A stretch of DNA of 64,000 bases from Flavobacterium sp. LHD-80 (GCF_030929605.1 NZ_JAVFVS010000010.1:186001-250000), one strand, 5' to 3'. Shown: positions 1 to 10,827, counted from the stretch's first letter. A program made the numbers and translations. The notes: generated by a model from the sequence alone, not told the origin.

Positions 1-992
1 CCTCCAATATGGAAATAAGCTCCCGGAAATAACGGGCAAACCTCATCAAAAAGTTCACTTAAAATTTGATATGTTTTAGGATTTGAAGGATCTAATGTTG
101 GCGAAAAAATACCTGCATTTCTTTCAATTCCATAGGTAGCAATTGCTGTTCCCTGAATATTTTTTTCAGAAGTTCCTCCTGTCAACGTAATCACTTTGCT
201 TCCAATTTCTGGATAAGCCGTTAAAATCGAAGATCCGTGACCTGGAACATCTATTTCTGGAACTATCAAAATACCGCGCTCATCAGCATATTTTACGATA
301 TTTTTAATTTCCTCTTGTGTGTAATATAATCCATCCGAAGCCACTTCAATTAGTTTTGGATGTTTTTTCATTTCAATTCTCCAGCCTTGATCATCAACCA
401 AATGCCAGTGAAAAACATTCATTTTCATTGCTGCCAATCCGTCAATATTTCTTTTGATAACATCAACCGGCTGAAAATGTCTTGAAGCGTCGATCATCAA
501 ACCTCTCCAAGTAAATCTTGGAAAATCTGAAATTTGAGTGTTCGGAAAATAAAATGAGTTATTATTATTTTGCAATAATTGCAATAAGGTTTCAAGGCCA
601 TGAAGTGCACCCAAATCACTTGTTGCATTTATTGTAATCTTGTTTTGTTTGACATCTAAGTGATAACTTTCATCTTCGTACAAACCAATTTTTCCGCTTT
701 TGGTACAGTTTATCTGAAGTTCTGCTGTTGGAACCTCATTTAATTTTGTAACAAAACCTTGTTGAAAAAATAAACCAGTCCTGCCATCTAAGCGACGCAA
801 AAAACGAGTTACTCCGCCAAAAACTCTTGGATTTGGGTTTCCGGTAATGTTTACTTTGAAATTTTTAGTTAAAGTAAAATTCCCATCGTTTAAAACAACA
901 CTCTGAGGCCAAGGCATAAGATTTAGCTGCTCTTTTTGAATTTGAGCATTAGATGTTAAACCTGCAAATAGTAGGACTAATAAATACTTCAT
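1..992 (-). CDS. GH20 beta-N-acetylhexosaminidase, 3' part missing
   Basis: Exo-enzyme that releases terminal GlcNAc from chitin oligomers, probably in the periplasm. Only the first 330 residues are inside the window. They begin with a signal peptide (MKYLLVLLFAGLTSNAQ), then a GH20b-like N-terminal domain, then the start of the catalytic barrel (RGLMIDASRHFQP, MNVFHWHLVDDQGWR). The window edge cuts right after FHIGG, where GH20 enzymes carry the catalytic Asp-Glu pair, so the active site itself is not visible. The ATG at 990-992 is the natural start. It follows the nagB-type gene by about 160 nt on the same strand and is probably the last or next-to-last member of the chitin operon. Family and place in the locus are clear; exact specificity is inferred. 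Confidence 0.95.
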   Translation of the reverse strand, partial: MKYLLVLLFAGLTSNAQIQKEQLNLMPWPQSVVLNDGNFTLTKNFKVNITGNPNPRVFGGVTRFLRRLDGRTGLFFQQGFVTKLNEVPTAELQINCTKSGKIGLYEDESYHLDVKQNKITINATSDLGALHGLETLLQLLQNNNNSFYFPNTQISDFPRFTWRGLMIDASRHFQPVDVIKRNIDGLAAMKMNVFHWHLVDDQGWRIEMKKHPKLIEVASDGLYYTQEEIKNIVKYADERGILIVPEIDVPGHGSSILTAYPEIGSKVITLTGGTSEKNIQGTAIATYGIERNAGIFSPTLDPSNPKTYQILSELFDEVCPLFPGAYFHIG

Positions 993-1150
993 TTTAATTT
1001 TTTTGAAATGATGTTTCCCTCAAGAAACATTAATAAATAGATAAAAGAAACAAAACTCAGAATGATCTCTATTGAACCTCACTAATCGCTATGAAACCAA
1101 TCTGAATTTTGTAATTTGATTCGCTCTAAATACGAATCCTAAATTTTATT

Positions 1151-3091
1151 TTAGTAATCAAAACGTTTAAAGGCTTCGATTGCTTCATATTCTGCTAATC
1201 CTAATTCATCATACAGAATTGCTGTGTTTTTATTTCGGTCTTCGGCTCTAACCCAGAATTCACGAGAATCATTTCCTTGGAACATAACTCTATCTTTTTG
1301 AGACTGGTGATATAAAATCGCATGGCGTTTCAACAATACTTCTGATGGAGAAAGCGGTACTGCCATATCAATTTCGTGAATATCCCATTCGTGCCAAGCT
1401 CCTCTGTAAAGCCATAACCAGCAGTCATCCATGTATTTTTCTGGTTTCAATTCTTTCATCGCTGCGAAAATTGCATTCAGACAAACTTCATGTGTTCCAT
1501 GCGGATCTGCAAGATCTCCAGCAGCAAATACCTGATGAGGCTTGATTTTGGCAATAATATCTTTAACAATAGCAATGTCTTCTGGTCCTAAAGGATTCTT
1601 TTTAACCTGTCCTGTTTCGTAAAACGGAAGATCCAAAAAGTGTGTATTTTCATCTTTAAGTCCAATGTATCTTGTCGCTGCGTACGATTCTCTTCTTCTG
1701 ATCAATCCTTTAAGTTTTCTAACTTCCAAAGAATCAATCTGATTTTCAGATTTGCTGTTCAAGAATTCAATTACCGATTTGAAATTGATGTCTTTTGGAA
1801 GATTTTCCCCAGCAAAATCGTTGCAAACTTCAGCAAACTTCAATGCTTCGTCATCTGTAACGGCAATATTTCCAGAAGTCTGATATACAACATGTACATC
1901 ATGGCCTTGTTTGATCAATTTTGAGAAAGTTCCTCCCATCGAAATCACGTCATCATCTGGATGCGGACTGAAAAGGATCACTCTTTTTTTAGCTGGATTG
2001 GCTCTTTCAGGACGATGAGAATCGTCTGTATTTGGCTTTCCGCCCGGCCATCCTGTAATAGTGTGCTGCAATACGTTGAACATATTGATGTTCAAATCAT
2101 AAGCAGAACCTTCCTGCGCCAAAAGATCAGACATTCCGTTATTGTTATAGTCACGGTCTGTCAATTTCAATATCGACTGTTTTGTTTTTTGGCACAACCA
2201 AACAATCGCTTTGCTTTTTAATTCCTGATTCCAGATGCATTCTCCAACTAGCCAAGGCGTTTTGAAGCGCGTCAACTCAGACGCTGCAGACTGATCTAAA
2301 ACGAAAGTTGCATTTGGGTGATTCTGTAAAAATGTAGCAGGAACTTCAGAACTGATATCGCCTTGGATTGTTCTCTTGATGATATCGGCTTTGTTTTGTC
2401 CCCAAGCCATCAATACGATTCTTTTCGATCTCATAATGGTCGAAACTCCCATCGTGATCGCACGTTTTGGCACATTGTCAATTCCATTAAAATCAGAAGA
2501 AGCATCAACTCTTGTAATATGATCCAACGTAATGATTCTTGTTCCTGAATTGATATGCGAACCTGGCTCATTGAAACCAACGTGTCCTGTACGTCCGATT
2601 CCCAATAACTGAAAATCTAGACCTCCAGCTTGTTTAATATTCATTTCATAATCAATGCAGTATTGATTTAATTCATCGATTGCAACTGTACCATCAGGAA
2701 TATTAACATTTTCAGGTTTGATATCAATGTGATTAAAAAGATGCTGATGCATAAAATAATGATAGCTCTGATTGTTTTCTTTCGACATTGGATAATATTC
2801 ATCCAAGTTGAAAGTGATCACATTGCTAAAGCTTAATCCTTCTTCTTTGTGCATTCTCACTAGCTCCTCATATACTTTAATAGGAGAAGAACCTGTTGCC
2901 AAACCTAGTACACAAGATTTGTTTTTTTCTTGCTTAGATCTGATTAACTGAGCGATTTCCTGCGCTACAATTACTGATGCTTCGGCTGAACTTTTGAAGA
3001 TTTCGTTGTGAATTTTCTCAAATCTAGTCTCTTCAAATTTACCAGCGCTTTTATAGCTAATATCAGGTTTAATTTCTAAAGCACTTTTCAT
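1151..3091 (-). CDS. nagB: Glucosamine-6-phosphate deaminase fused to PIG-L/LmbE deacetylase domain
   Basis: 646-residue cytoplasmic protein. Residues about 30-320 are a NagB domain (NLDEY near 97, GHVGFNEPGS near 170) that converts GlcN-6-P to fructose-6-P and ammonia. Residues about 370-640 form a PIG-L/LmbE-type zinc deacetylase domain, with HPDDD at 377-381 and HGTHE at 531-535. Single-domain NagB proteins are about 260 residues, so this is a two-domain fusion, a form known in Bacteroidetes. The ATG at 3089-3091 is preferred over an in-frame ATG 63 nt upstream, because that extension is basic, unconserved in look and lies over an inverted repeat. No nagA is seen in the window, so the second domain may supply GlcNAc-6-P deacetylation; that is inference. 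Confidence 0.93.
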   Translation of the reverse strand: MKSALEIKPDISYKSAGKFEETRFEKIHNEIFKSSAEASVIVAQEIAQLIRSKQEKNKSCVLGLATGSSPIKVYEELVRMHKEEGLSFSNVITFNLDEYYPMSKENNQSYHYFMHQHLFNHIDIKPENVNIPDGTVAIDELNQYCIDYEMNIKQAGGLDFQLLGIGRTGHVGFNEPGSHINSGTRIITLDHITRVDASSDFNGIDNVPKRAITMGVSTIMRSKRIVLMAWGQNKADIIKRTIQGDISSEVPATFLQNHPNATFVLDQSAASELTRFKTPWLVGECIWNQELKSKAIVWLCQKTKQSILKLTDRDYNNNGMSDLLAQEGSAYDLNINMFNVLQHTITGWPGGKPNTDDSHRPERANPAKKRVILFSPHPDDDVISMGGTFSKLIKQGHDVHVVYQTSGNIAVTDDEALKFAEVCNDFAGENLPKDINFKSVIEFLNSKSENQIDSLEVRKLKGLIRRRESYAATRYIGLKDENTHFLDLPFYETGQVKKNPLGPEDIAIVKDIIAKIKPHQVFAAGDLADPHGTHEVCLNAIFAAMKELKPEKYMDDCWLWLYRGAWHEWDIHEIDMAVPLSPSEVLLKRHAILYHQSQKDRVMFQGNDSREFWVRAEDRNKNTAILYDELGLAEYEAIEAFKRFDY

Positions 3092-3129
3092 TTTTTTTCT
3101 TTTTTTGGTATGTACAATTTTGGTTATTG

Positions 3130-3165
3130 AAATGGTATAAGTAACTCTCATCACCTATACCATTT
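3130..3165. promoter_or_regulatory. 10-bp perfect inverted repeat before nagB
   Basis: AAATGGTATA (3130-3139) and TATACCATTT (3156-3165) are perfect complements separated by 16 nt. The pair lies in the 118-nt gap between the SusD gene and the nagB start. It could be an operator or an mRNA hairpin that adjusts expression between outer-membrane and cytoplasmic genes. It lacks the T-run of an intrinsic terminator. Confidence 0.45.
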
Positions 3166-3209
3166 GCAATTACTAACCAAACTTAAATTTTTATAATCTT
3201 AAATTCTTT

Positions 3210-4790
3210 TTAGAAATTAGGACCTGTAGTATCCCACCAAAGTCTTGTTCCTCCAGTATCCGGTCCATTTAATTTTGCAATTCCACTAGCAACTCCACCT
3301 GCATTGGCAGCTTTCTCTGATGTTACATAATTGATTCTACGAACACCAAATTGCGTAGTGATTGTTCCTCCACTGTAGTTTTTAAGTACTGGTAAAAGTT
3401 TTGGATAACCTGTTCTTCTGTAATCAGACCAAGCTTCTTGTCCTTCTGGGAAACCAGCGATCCATTTTTGAGTAATGATTTTTTGCAATTTAACTTCGTT
3501 TGTTGCTGCAGCATCCCAAGCAACTGTAACGTTATTTAAAGCAGGTGAATTATTCTCTGGGAACTTAGGATCTACATAAGCCATAGCCGTTTTTGTGTTA
3601 TCAGCAGTATAAGCCGCCGCACCAGAAGCGCCTCTCTGATCAAATGAAGCTTTAATTCCCGCTTCATACAAAGTCTGAGCTGTTCCATTCATGTTCCAAC
3701 CTCTTAATGCACCTTCAGCTCTTAAGAAATAAGCTTCAGCAGTTGTGAATAAAACAATTTCTTTTGATCTAACAACAGCACCTATTCCAGAAAAATCCTG
3801 GTGATCTCCTTTACCGTTGATTGCAATACCTGTACGTACACCTTTGTATTGCCCAGGAAATTGAGTTGATGTATCGAAATAAGTTGCCATTCTAGGATCT
3901 TGGTAACCACCTAAAATAGACTCCATATCAGCAGACATACGAATATCTAACCAAGAACCACTAATTGTATTAATTGGGTTTGTATAAACTGGAGATACAA
4001 TTTTAAATAAATCTGCATTTGTAGTGAATACTCCAAATTTTTGAGCTACTGCTTTTTCTGCTTGAGTTTTAGCTAAAGTAGGATTAACTTTAACGATACG
4101 CATTGCAAGTCTTAAACGTAAAGTATTTGCAAATTTCACCCAAGCTTTATAATCTCCGCCGTATGATGACAAGTCAGTACTAACAAACGTTGAAGCTTCT
4201 CCAGCATCTACTCTTTTTGTTAATTCGGCAACAGCAAAATCTAATTCACTAAACATTTGATTGTAAACTTCTTCTTGAGAATCGTAAGGAATTGTAGTTT
4301 CTGGCGAACCAAATTTAGAATAGATAATTGGTCCCCAAGTATCAGTAACTCTATGCATTCCTTCCACTTTCAAAATCAATGAAAGTGCATAAAACTGATC
4401 GTATTTACCTTTTGATTTATTAGCGATATCATATGCATTAAACATTACATATTTATAAGCATAATCCCAGTTGAAAACATTCCAACCATCAACTAATGAA
4501 TAAGTTGTATTATTGATACCTCCGGCAAATCCAGTTGGCGTAGCCATATATCCAGACCAGATATCACAACTTAATCCTTGCTGTAATTGATAAACCCATT
4601 CTGGAGTCAATACTTGAATATTATTGAACATTGGAGCGAAACCTCCTTTAATGTTATTAAAATCTTGCTCTAATTGCTTTGGTGTAAAACCATTTGGATT
4701 AGTATTTATATCTTCAAAATCACCTGTACAACCTACCGCAGTAAGTAATGAGATACAGATAGCTGCTTTTGCTATTTTATTTAGTTTCAT
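3210..4790 (-). CDS. SusD/RagB-like chitooligosaccharide-binding lipoprotein (second pair)
   Basis: Surface glycan-binding lipoprotein that forms a lid over its SusC partner. The 526-residue protein has a lipoprotein signal peptide with lipobox AVGC (Cys21) followed by TGDFEDINTNPNGFT, a start typical of the SusD-like_2 family. The C-terminal QKWIAGFPEGQEAWSDYRR and RRTGYPKLLPV stretches are also SusD signatures. It lies 11 nt downstream of its SusC gene on the same strand, so the two are co-transcribed. Gene order matches CusDII of the F. johnsoniae chitin locus. Ligand specificity is inferred from the locus. Confidence 0.93.
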   Translation of the reverse strand: MKLNKIAKAAICISLLTAVGCTGDFEDINTNPNGFTPKQLEQDFNNIKGGFAPMFNNIQVLTPEWVYQLQQGLSCDIWSGYMATPTGFAGGINNTTYSLVDGWNVFNWDYAYKYVMFNAYDIANKSKGKYDQFYALSLILKVEGMHRVTDTWGPIIYSKFGSPETTIPYDSQEEVYNQMFSELDFAVAELTKRVDAGEASTFVSTDLSSYGGDYKAWVKFANTLRLRLAMRIVKVNPTLAKTQAEKAVAQKFGVFTTNADLFKIVSPVYTNPINTISGSWLDIRMSADMESILGGYQDPRMATYFDTSTQFPGQYKGVRTGIAINGKGDHQDFSGIGAVVRSKEIVLFTTAEAYFLRAEGALRGWNMNGTAQTLYEAGIKASFDQRGASGAAAYTADNTKTAMAYVDPKFPENNSPALNNVTVAWDAAATNEVKLQKIITQKWIAGFPEGQEAWSDYRRTGYPKLLPVLKNYSGGTITTQFGVRRINYVTSEKAANAGGVASGIAKLNGPDTGGTRLWWDTTGPNF

Positions 4791-4801
4791 TTTGTTTAAA
4801 T

Positions 4802-7800
4802 TTAGAAAGTTACATTTAAATTAAGACCGATACTTCTTGTAGATGGCAAACCATAAATATCAACTCCTTGAAGACCTTGGCCAGTACTTAATGCAATATT
4901 TGGATCAAAAGGAGCATCTTTGTAGATAAAGAATAAGTTTCTAGCAATTAATGAAATACTTGCAGTATTGATGAAAGGCAATGATTTAGGGTTAAAGTTA
5001 TATCCGATAGAAACCTCTCTAACACTTACATTTGTTGCAGAATAAACATATTCACCTGTAATACCAGCTCTACCACCAACTTGTGTGTAGTACGATTTAG
5101 CATCCATTGATGTAACTGCTGTTCCATCAGGTTTAACTGCATTTATAGTAACACCACCTGCATTTCTAGCATCGCCAGTTGCTTTTGAAACTCCAAAAGA
5201 GTCATTTTGAGCTTGAGTCAAACTCATTACATCACCTCCAAAACGACCATCAATCAATACATTTGCGAAAAATGATCCAAGCTTGAATGAGTTAGAGAAA
5301 CCTAACATGAAATCAGGATTAGAGTTACCTACTTCTTCAAAGTCAGTTTTTTGGAAAGTTCCATCATCATTTAATAAAATTCTTCCTTGTGCGTCTTTCT
5401 TAAAGTTAATACCTTCAATAACTCCGTAAGGTCTTCCTTCGATTAATGCATATCTGTAGCTGTTTACTCCAGCCTCAGTTAAATTAACTCTGTTTCCAAT
5501 GTTGTCAGGAAGCTCTTTTACTTTGTTTTTATTTTGTGAGAAGTTGATAGATGTATCCCAAGTGAATTTATCTCCTCTGATAATTCCAGCATTTAACACA
5601 ACCTCAATACCTTTATTTTCAATACTTCCTGCATTAAATCCGTAAAAATCAACCCCTTCTTGGTTTCCAACCGGAGCAACAACTTGTAAGTATTGGTTTT
5701 TAGTTTCAGAATTATAATATGAAACCTCAAAACTAAATCTGTTATTAAACATTCTCCACTCTGTACCAAATTCGAATTCTGATTTTAACTCAGGTTTCAA
5801 AGTAGTTCCATTTTTTGGTCCAGCATTTGGTTTTGGATCTGTAAAACCTGGTCTGAAGTAGTACGTTGGAGTTGAGATAAAAGGAAAAATATCATTACCA
5901 ACTTGTGCATAAGTACCACGTACTTTTCCGTAATTAATCCACTCTGGCAATGTTGTCATTTCACTAATAAGAGCAGTAACCCCTACAGATGGATAAAAAT
6001 AGCTAGATGTTCCTGTGTTTGCTAAAGTCGAAGACCAGTCGTTTCTTCCAGAAAGATCTAAGAATAACATATCTTTATATCCAAAAGTTGTAGCAGCAAA
6101 AACTGATTGTACTTCTCTTCTAGAATCGATTGTTTGATAATTATTTGCATTATTTACAAAATTAGCTAATGTAAACCAGTTAGCATAAGTTAATCCTGCA
6201 CTAATTCCTGAATCTAAAATTGTTTTTTGATTTGTTAATGTATTTGTGATACTTGTACCAACGTTAGCATTGAAAGAGAAATCATTTCCAATTTTTGTAT
6301 TAATTGTAGCAATTAAATCACCATAACGCTGTGTGCTCAATGCATTCTCAGAGTAATATCTACCATTTGCATGAGAAAGAGTTCCTTGAGTTGTAGCAAA
6401 TATTCTTTTATCAAAAAGACTTGTTATTCTGTTATAGCTATATCTTGAAGCAATAGTTAACCAATTGTTAGCTCTGTATGACAAAGACAATGCTCCATTA
6501 AAGTAATCATTTTTATCTTCAGATCTATTTCTGTTGATTGCCCAATATGGATTTTGCATAATATCTCTATTAGTCATCCAGTTTTGCGCCATTAAATTTC
6601 TTGTTGGATCAAAAACTTCATAAGTTTCTTTGTACTCATTAAAGTCGTAACCTCTTGGCATCAAATAAACACCTGTTAATGGGTTAAAGTAAAATCCGTT
6701 AACTGGTTTGTTTGCAATTGTTTGACTTGTATAGTTTGCATTAGCTGCAAAAGTCAATTTGTCATCAAAAAATTTAGCTGTTTGACGAATTCCAAAGTTA
6801 TTTTTCTTTAAGCTATTTCCTGGAGTAATACCACTAGCTGATGTATTAGCATATGAAAATGCAGTAGAAGATCTTTCAGAACCTATTGAATATCCTACTG
6901 AAGTAATTTGTGTTACTCCTGTATTAAAGAAATCTTTCACGTGATCAGCTGATTTTTGTTTAGCTCCCCAAGATTCATCTGCTCCAGCAGCAGCAACATA
7001 ATCAGTTTGGAATTTAGGAAGATAAGCAGCAGTTTCAAAAGTAGTTACAGAAGAAGCCGCAATATTTGCTTTTCCTTCTTTAGATTTTTTAGAAGAAAGT
7101 AAGATAACACCGTTTGCTCCTTGAGAACCATATAAAACAGAAGCTGCAGCACCTTTAAGGACTGTCATTCCTTCATAATCATCAGGATTCACTAATGAAA
7201 TAACATCTCCTCCATCACGGTTACCTCCTGCTAAACTACCAAACGTATCATTAGGCTGTCCTGAACCAGAATTCAACATTGGAATACCATCGATAACATA
7301 TAAAGGTTGGCTATTAGAAACAGAAGAGTTACCACGAATTACAACTTTTGTAGAACCACCAGTACCACCAGCACTTTTTGTTACAGCAACACCGGCAATT
7401 TTACCAGCAATTGTATTGATAACGTTAGCATCTTTTACACGAACTAATTCGTCTCCTTTAAGTTCTTGTGCTGCGTAAGTCAATGATTTTCTTGTTTTCT
7501 TAATACCTAAAGAAGTTACAACAACTTCACTTAAGGCATTTGAAGACGCTGTAAGCATTTTTACGTTAATTGTAGTAGCATCTCCTACAACTATACTTTG
7601 CGATTCAAGGCCAACATAGCTAAAAACTAAAGTCTGTCCTTTTTGCGCCTCAATTGTATACAAACCATCAAAATCGGTAGTTGTACCTTTTTGACCTCCT
7701 TGTACAGCAATAGACACCCCTGGTAATGGCATCCCATCAGAATCTGTAATCACACCTTTAACATTTTTTACCTGAGCAAGTGAAACTTGCGCCGTAAAAA

Positions 7801-7831
7801 CAATCATAAAGATTAAGAAAATTTTTTTCAT
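4802..7831 (-). CDS. SusC/RagA TonB-dependent outer-membrane transporter (second pair)
   Basis: 1009-residue outer-membrane importer powered by TonB. Order of parts: signal peptide ([20 protein letters not shown]), a carboxypeptidase-regulatory-like domain at about 22-100 ([18 protein letters not shown]), the plug domain ([11 protein letters not shown] onward, with [10 protein letters not shown] and [19 protein letters not shown]), then a long beta-barrel ending in aromatic NVTF. It is the first gene of a transcript continuing into susD, nagB and GH20. The 358-nt upstream gap contains a promoter block shared with the other susC. Corresponds by order to CusCII of F. johnsoniae. Import of chitin oligomers is inferred from context. 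Confidence 0.95.
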   Translation of the reverse strand: MKKIFLIFMIVFTAQVSLAQVKNVKGVITDSDGMPLPGVSIAVQGGQKGTTTDFDGLYTIEAQKGQTLVFSYVGLESQSIVVGDATTINVKMLTASSNALSEVVVTSLGIKKTRKSLTYAAQELKGDELVRVKDANVINTIAGKIAGVAVTKSAGGTGGSTKVVIRGNSSVSNSQPLYVIDGIPMLNSGSGQPNDTFGSLAGGNRDGGDVISLVNPDDYEGMTVLKGAAASVLYGSQGANGVILLSSKKSKEGKANIAASSVTTFETAAYLPKFQTDYVAAAGADESWGAKQKSADHVKDFFNTGVTQITSVGYSIGSERSSTAFSYANTSASGITPGNSLKKNNFGIRQTAKFFDDKLTFAANANYTSQTIANKPVNGFYFNPLTGVYLMPRGYDFNEYKETYEVFDPTRNLMAQNWMTNRDIMQNPYWAINRNRSEDKNDYFNGALSLSYRANNWLTIASRYSYNRITSLFDKRIFATTQGTLSHANGRYYSENALSTQRYGDLIATINTKIGNDFSFNANVGTSITNTLTNQKTILDSGISAGLTYANWFTLANFVNNANNYQTIDSRREVQSVFAATTFGYKDMLFLDLSGRNDWSSTLANTGTSSYFYPSVGVTALISEMTTLPEWINYGKVRGTYAQVGNDIFPFISTPTYYFRPGFTDPKPNAGPKNGTTLKPELKSEFEFGTEWRMFNNRFSFEVSYYNSETKNQYLQVVAPVGNQEGVDFYGFNAGSIENKGIEVVLNAGIIRGDKFTWDTSINFSQNKNKVKELPDNIGNRVNLTEAGVNSYRYALIEGRPYGVIEGINFKKDAQGRILLNDDGTFQKTDFEEVGNSNPDFMLGFSNSFKLGSFFANVLIDGRFGGDVMSLTQAQNDSFGVSKATGDARNAGGVTINAVKPDGTAVTSMDAKSYYTQVGGRAGITGEYVYSATNVSVREVSIGYNFNPKSLPFINTASISLIARNLFFIYKDAPFDPNIALSTGQGLQGVDIYGLPSTRSIGLNLNVTF

Positions 7832-8189
7832 GTTTATTTATTTTGTTAGTTATGACGTAAAATTATTCTTAAGGCATTGTTAAAAAAAATAAATTATACA
7901 AACAACATTAAACTTTAAACAAACGACATAAAACATTCAATAATGCGTTTTGCGAAAACGTTTTCCTATGAAAATACTAAGGTGTTTTTAATAATTTTTC
8001 GCATTATATGCAAAAAAATTGCAGATTTAGTGTATAATATTAAACATTACAACTATTTAAAATACAAGGCATTAAACTCAAAAATGACGATAAAAGCCCG
8101 CAGCCAAACACATTCTTAACAAAATATTAAGAACTGTCCTGTCTATTTACTTAGCAGATTATATGAAAAATAATGTCGTTGGTATTTTT
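7832..8189. other. 358-nt intergenic region between GH18 and second susC
   Basis: No gene seen. The half nearest susC carries the conserved promoter/operator block described at 7891-7967. A 7-bp inverted repeat TTCTTAA/TTAAGAA (8113-8119 and 8127-8133), with T-rich DNA closer to the GH18 stop, might end the upstream transcript weakly. The middle is A/T-rich and unremarkable. Confidence 0.6.
7891..7967 (-). promoter_or_regulatory. Conserved promoter/operator block of second susC
   Basis: This stretch aligns without gaps to 14079-14155 upstream of the other susC gene, with most bases identical. Read on the minus strand it contains the near-palindrome CGTTTTCGCAAAACG (7946-7960), an overlapping perfect 12-bp palindrome GAAAACGTTTTC (7954-7965), a TTTG element (7920-7923), 21 nt, and TATAATTT (7891-7898). 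The last two fit a divergent Bacteroidetes -33/-7 pair about 60 nt upstream of the ATG. Likely the binding site of the locus regulator; that is inference from conservation. Confidence 0.7.
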
Positions 8190-9212
8190 TTAGTTGCCAC
8201 AAAGGCCTGTAGTCTTGATTTTTAAATTAATGTACTTTTTATGAATGACGTCTAACAAAGAATATTCATCAAAAGAATCTTGGGCAAGTTCCCAAATCAT
8301 AATCCCTCCAGTATTTTGGGCTGCATATTCAACCTTTTTAGAAATCGTCGGTCTTCCGTTATAATATATCTTTCCTAATTCGTCTAAATCAGCAAATTGT
8401 TTTCCTGCTTCGACAATTTGACCATAAGTAGAACTTGTAACATTTGAGTAGGTAAAATTATAACCGTAAAAAGGTATTCCAAGCGTTAATTTTTCACTTG
8501 GAACGTTTTGTTGTTTGTGCCAAAAATCAATTCCATTTTTTGCAAAATCAAATGAACTGTGCTGACCTGGATTATTGGGTGTCCAAGGACCTGTACTGTC
8601 ATATGCCATAATATTTAAAAAATCAAATGCGTTTAAAGCTGCCGCACTAATATTTTCAAAACGAGTATTATTTGGCAATGCCGCAGTCATAAGTTTCTTA
8701 TGTTCTGAAAGGCTCTTTTTTAATTCTATAACAAATCCGCTGTAGCCAGTTGTGACCGCATCCCATTCGAGATCAACATCCACTCCATCTAAATTATGGA
8801 GCGCTACAAAATTTATTATATTCTGAATTAAAGCTGGCCTATTTTCGGGTTTATCAATCAGCCAAGACCAATTTGAAGCTTGTTCTGCCGAAATAACACC
8901 TCCCGCAAGAGAAATACTTATTATAATATTTGGATTAACGGATTTTGCATATGCAACAAGAGCATCTATATCGCCTGTAAAAATGATATTTCCATTTTTA
9001 TCTGGATTTGCAAACGCCACATTAAGATGTGTCAATTTGCAAAACTGAATAGAAGTCATCTTATTAAAATTATCCGAAGATAAATAACCTACAACTCGAG
9101 CCGTTTTTGGTTGCCTTAAATCATCTGATTCTTTTTGAGAAGTACAGCTGTAAACTGAAGCGAGCGAAGTTATAAATAAAAGAATGCCTAATAAGGCTTT
9201 ATTATTGATCAT
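8190..9212 (-). CDS. GH18 chitinase, lipoprotein
   Basis: Family 18 glycoside hydrolase that cuts beta-1,4 GlcNAc linkages by substrate-assisted catalysis. The 340-residue protein starts with a lipoprotein signal (lipobox VYSC, Cys23), so it should be lipid-anchored. The catalytic DxxDxDxE motif is complete as DGVDVDLE (142-149), Glu149 being the acid. FDFLNIMAYD and the C-terminal GGIMIWELAQD are further GH18 barrel motifs. There is no carbohydrate-binding module, and the small size suits trimming of soluble oligomers. It follows the first SusD gene by about 90 nt. By order it matches ChiB of F. johnsoniae. Confidence 0.94.
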   Translation of the reverse strand: MINNKALLGILLFITSLASVYSCTSQKESDDLRQPKTARVVGYLSSDNFNKMTSIQFCKLTHLNVAFANPDKNGNIIFTGDIDALVAYAKSVNPNIIISISLAGGVISAEQASNWSWLIDKPENRPALIQNIINFVALHNLDGVDVDLEWDAVTTGYSGFVIELKKSLSEHKKLMTAALPNNTRFENISAAALNAFDFLNIMAYDSTGPWTPNNPGQHSSFDFAKNGIDFWHKQQNVPSEKLTLGIPFYGYNFTYSNVTSSTYGQIVEAGKQFADLDELGKIYYNGRPTISKKVEYAAQNTGGIMIWELAQDSFDEYSLLDVIHKKYINLKIKTTGLCGN

Positions 9213-9301
9213 AATTTTGAATTTAAACAGATGTTTTTAATTTTAATTAGATTGAAATAATACCTTATTAGGCATAACTCTATGTTTTTAGGATTTTATT
9301 T

Positions 9302-10816
9302 TTAGTTTACATCCCACCAAACTTTATTTGTCCATTCATTCTTGCCACCCATTCTAGACAAAGCTTCTTGGAAATTCACACCATTTTTCTGTGCTTCATC
9401 ATTTGGATAATACAAACGCGTTGGAACAACGCCACCAGTTTCTGAATCTGGATTTGTAATTGGAAGTAATTTTGGAAATCCAGTTCTTCTCCAGTTTGAA
9501 TAAGCTTCAATACTATTTAATAAATAAGTAACCCAAAGTTGTGTTGCAATTTGCTCTTTTTCTTTTCCAGCTACTAAAGGTTTAGCCGTTAAATAAGTAT
9601 CAATTGCAGATTGAGTTGCTGGAGTAGCTCCATAAATTTCAAGTTGTCTAATACCTGCTTCAACACCTTTTTTGTAGAAAGTCGCTGCCGAACCAGGAAC
9701 CCATCCTCTAAAAGCGGCTTCAGCAAGCAACAATTGTGCTTCTGAATAACTAACATGTAAAAAAGGAGTCGTTTTTAGTTTCAAATAAGGCTGAATACCA
9801 GAAACAGCATTAGATCCACCTGGCATATCCCATTGAAAAACTCCTGGCGTATTACCAACATATAATTCTTCACCTGGAGCTGGAGCACCTCCTGCTACAC
9901 CTCCTGTTTTAGGTGTTGCAAGCATTTTTAACCTTGGATCACCGTTGTTTCTTAAGAAATCAATCATGTTAGAACTGAAGTGATCTCCATTTTCATTTCC
10001 AATAAAAGCATATGACAATCCATTTCCTCTAAAATCAAGCGCACCCGGCGTATCGTTAAAAGGAAAATCCAAACATTGTCTTACACAGTTATCAGCATTG
10101 CTTTCAAAAACACCATTTGCTAATGCTGCTTTTGCTTGTTTTTCAGCTTCTGCCGGACTTACTTCAGATATTCTCATTGCAAGACGCAAACGCATTGTAT
10201 TAGCCAATTTTTTCCATTTCGAAATATCTCCGTTATAAAACAAATCTCCTTTTACAGCACCTCCGCCAGCATTCAATTGTACAAATGCTTCTTGTAATTC
10301 AGCAAAAAACGCATTATAAATATCTTGTTGCTTGTCATATTTAGGCGTTACAATTCCTTTAGAGAATCCCAAACCAGCTTCTGAATAGGGACAATCGCCA
10401 TAAAGATCTGTAATACGCTGCACAATCATTACTCTCATGATTTTGGCAACTGCATTCATATTACTGGCAGAAGCATCTTTACTTGTATTTTCAATAATAT
10501 CTACAACACCTTTTAATTCGTTGGCGTAACCATTTCGCCATAAAGCAGTGGCATAATCATCATTTTTCTTGAATTTACTTCCAAACTCTGTTACATTCCA
10601 TGCACCTGCATAGTGTTGTACGAATCCACCAGAATAAATTAGGTTAGCTCTCCACTGATAATATCCATCACCAGACATACACAATTGTGCAAAACTAAGT
10701 TGTCCTGCAGGATTTGCAGATAACGCAACTGGATCTTTTTCCAGTTCGTCAAAATTTTCGGTACAGCCAACCAGTGTAAATATTACCAGCAGGGCTATTA
10801 TTTGTTTAAATTTCAT
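9302..10816 (-). CDS. SusD/RagB-like chitooligosaccharide-binding lipoprotein (first pair)
   Basis: 504-residue surface lipoprotein with lipobox LVGC (Cys18) followed by TENFDELEKDPVAL. Internal MRLRLAMRISEVSPAEAEKQ and C-terminal YSNWRRTGFPKLLPI are typical of the SusD-like_2 family. It starts 11 nt after its SusC partner stops, so the two form one transcript with the GH18 gene downstream. Corresponds by order to CusDI. It differs clearly in sequence from the other SusD here, suggesting a different oligomer length or form as ligand; that is inference. Confidence 0.93.
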   Translation of the reverse strand: MKFKQIIALLVIFTLVGCTENFDELEKDPVALSANPAGQLSFAQLCMSGDGYYQWRANLIYSGGFVQHYAGAWNVTEFGSKFKKNDDYATALWRNGYANELKGVVDIIENTSKDASASNMNAVAKIMRVMIVQRITDLYGDCPYSEAGLGFSKGIVTPKYDKQQDIYNAFFAELQEAFVQLNAGGGAVKGDLFYNGDISKWKKLANTMRLRLAMRISEVSPAEAEKQAKAALANGVFESNADNCVRQCLDFPFNDTPGALDFRGNGLSYAFIGNENGDHFSSNMIDFLRNNGDPRLKMLATPKTGGVAGGAPAPGEELYVGNTPGVFQWDMPGGSNAVSGIQPYLKLKTTPFLHVSYSEAQLLLAEAAFRGWVPGSAATFYKKGVEAGIRQLEIYGATPATQSAIDTYLTAKPLVAGKEKEQIATQLWVTYLLNSIEAYSNWRRTGFPKLLPITNPDSETGGVVPTRLYYPNDEAQKNGVNFQEALSRMGGKNEWTNKVWWDVN

Positions 10817-10827
10817 AATTTCTTTTT

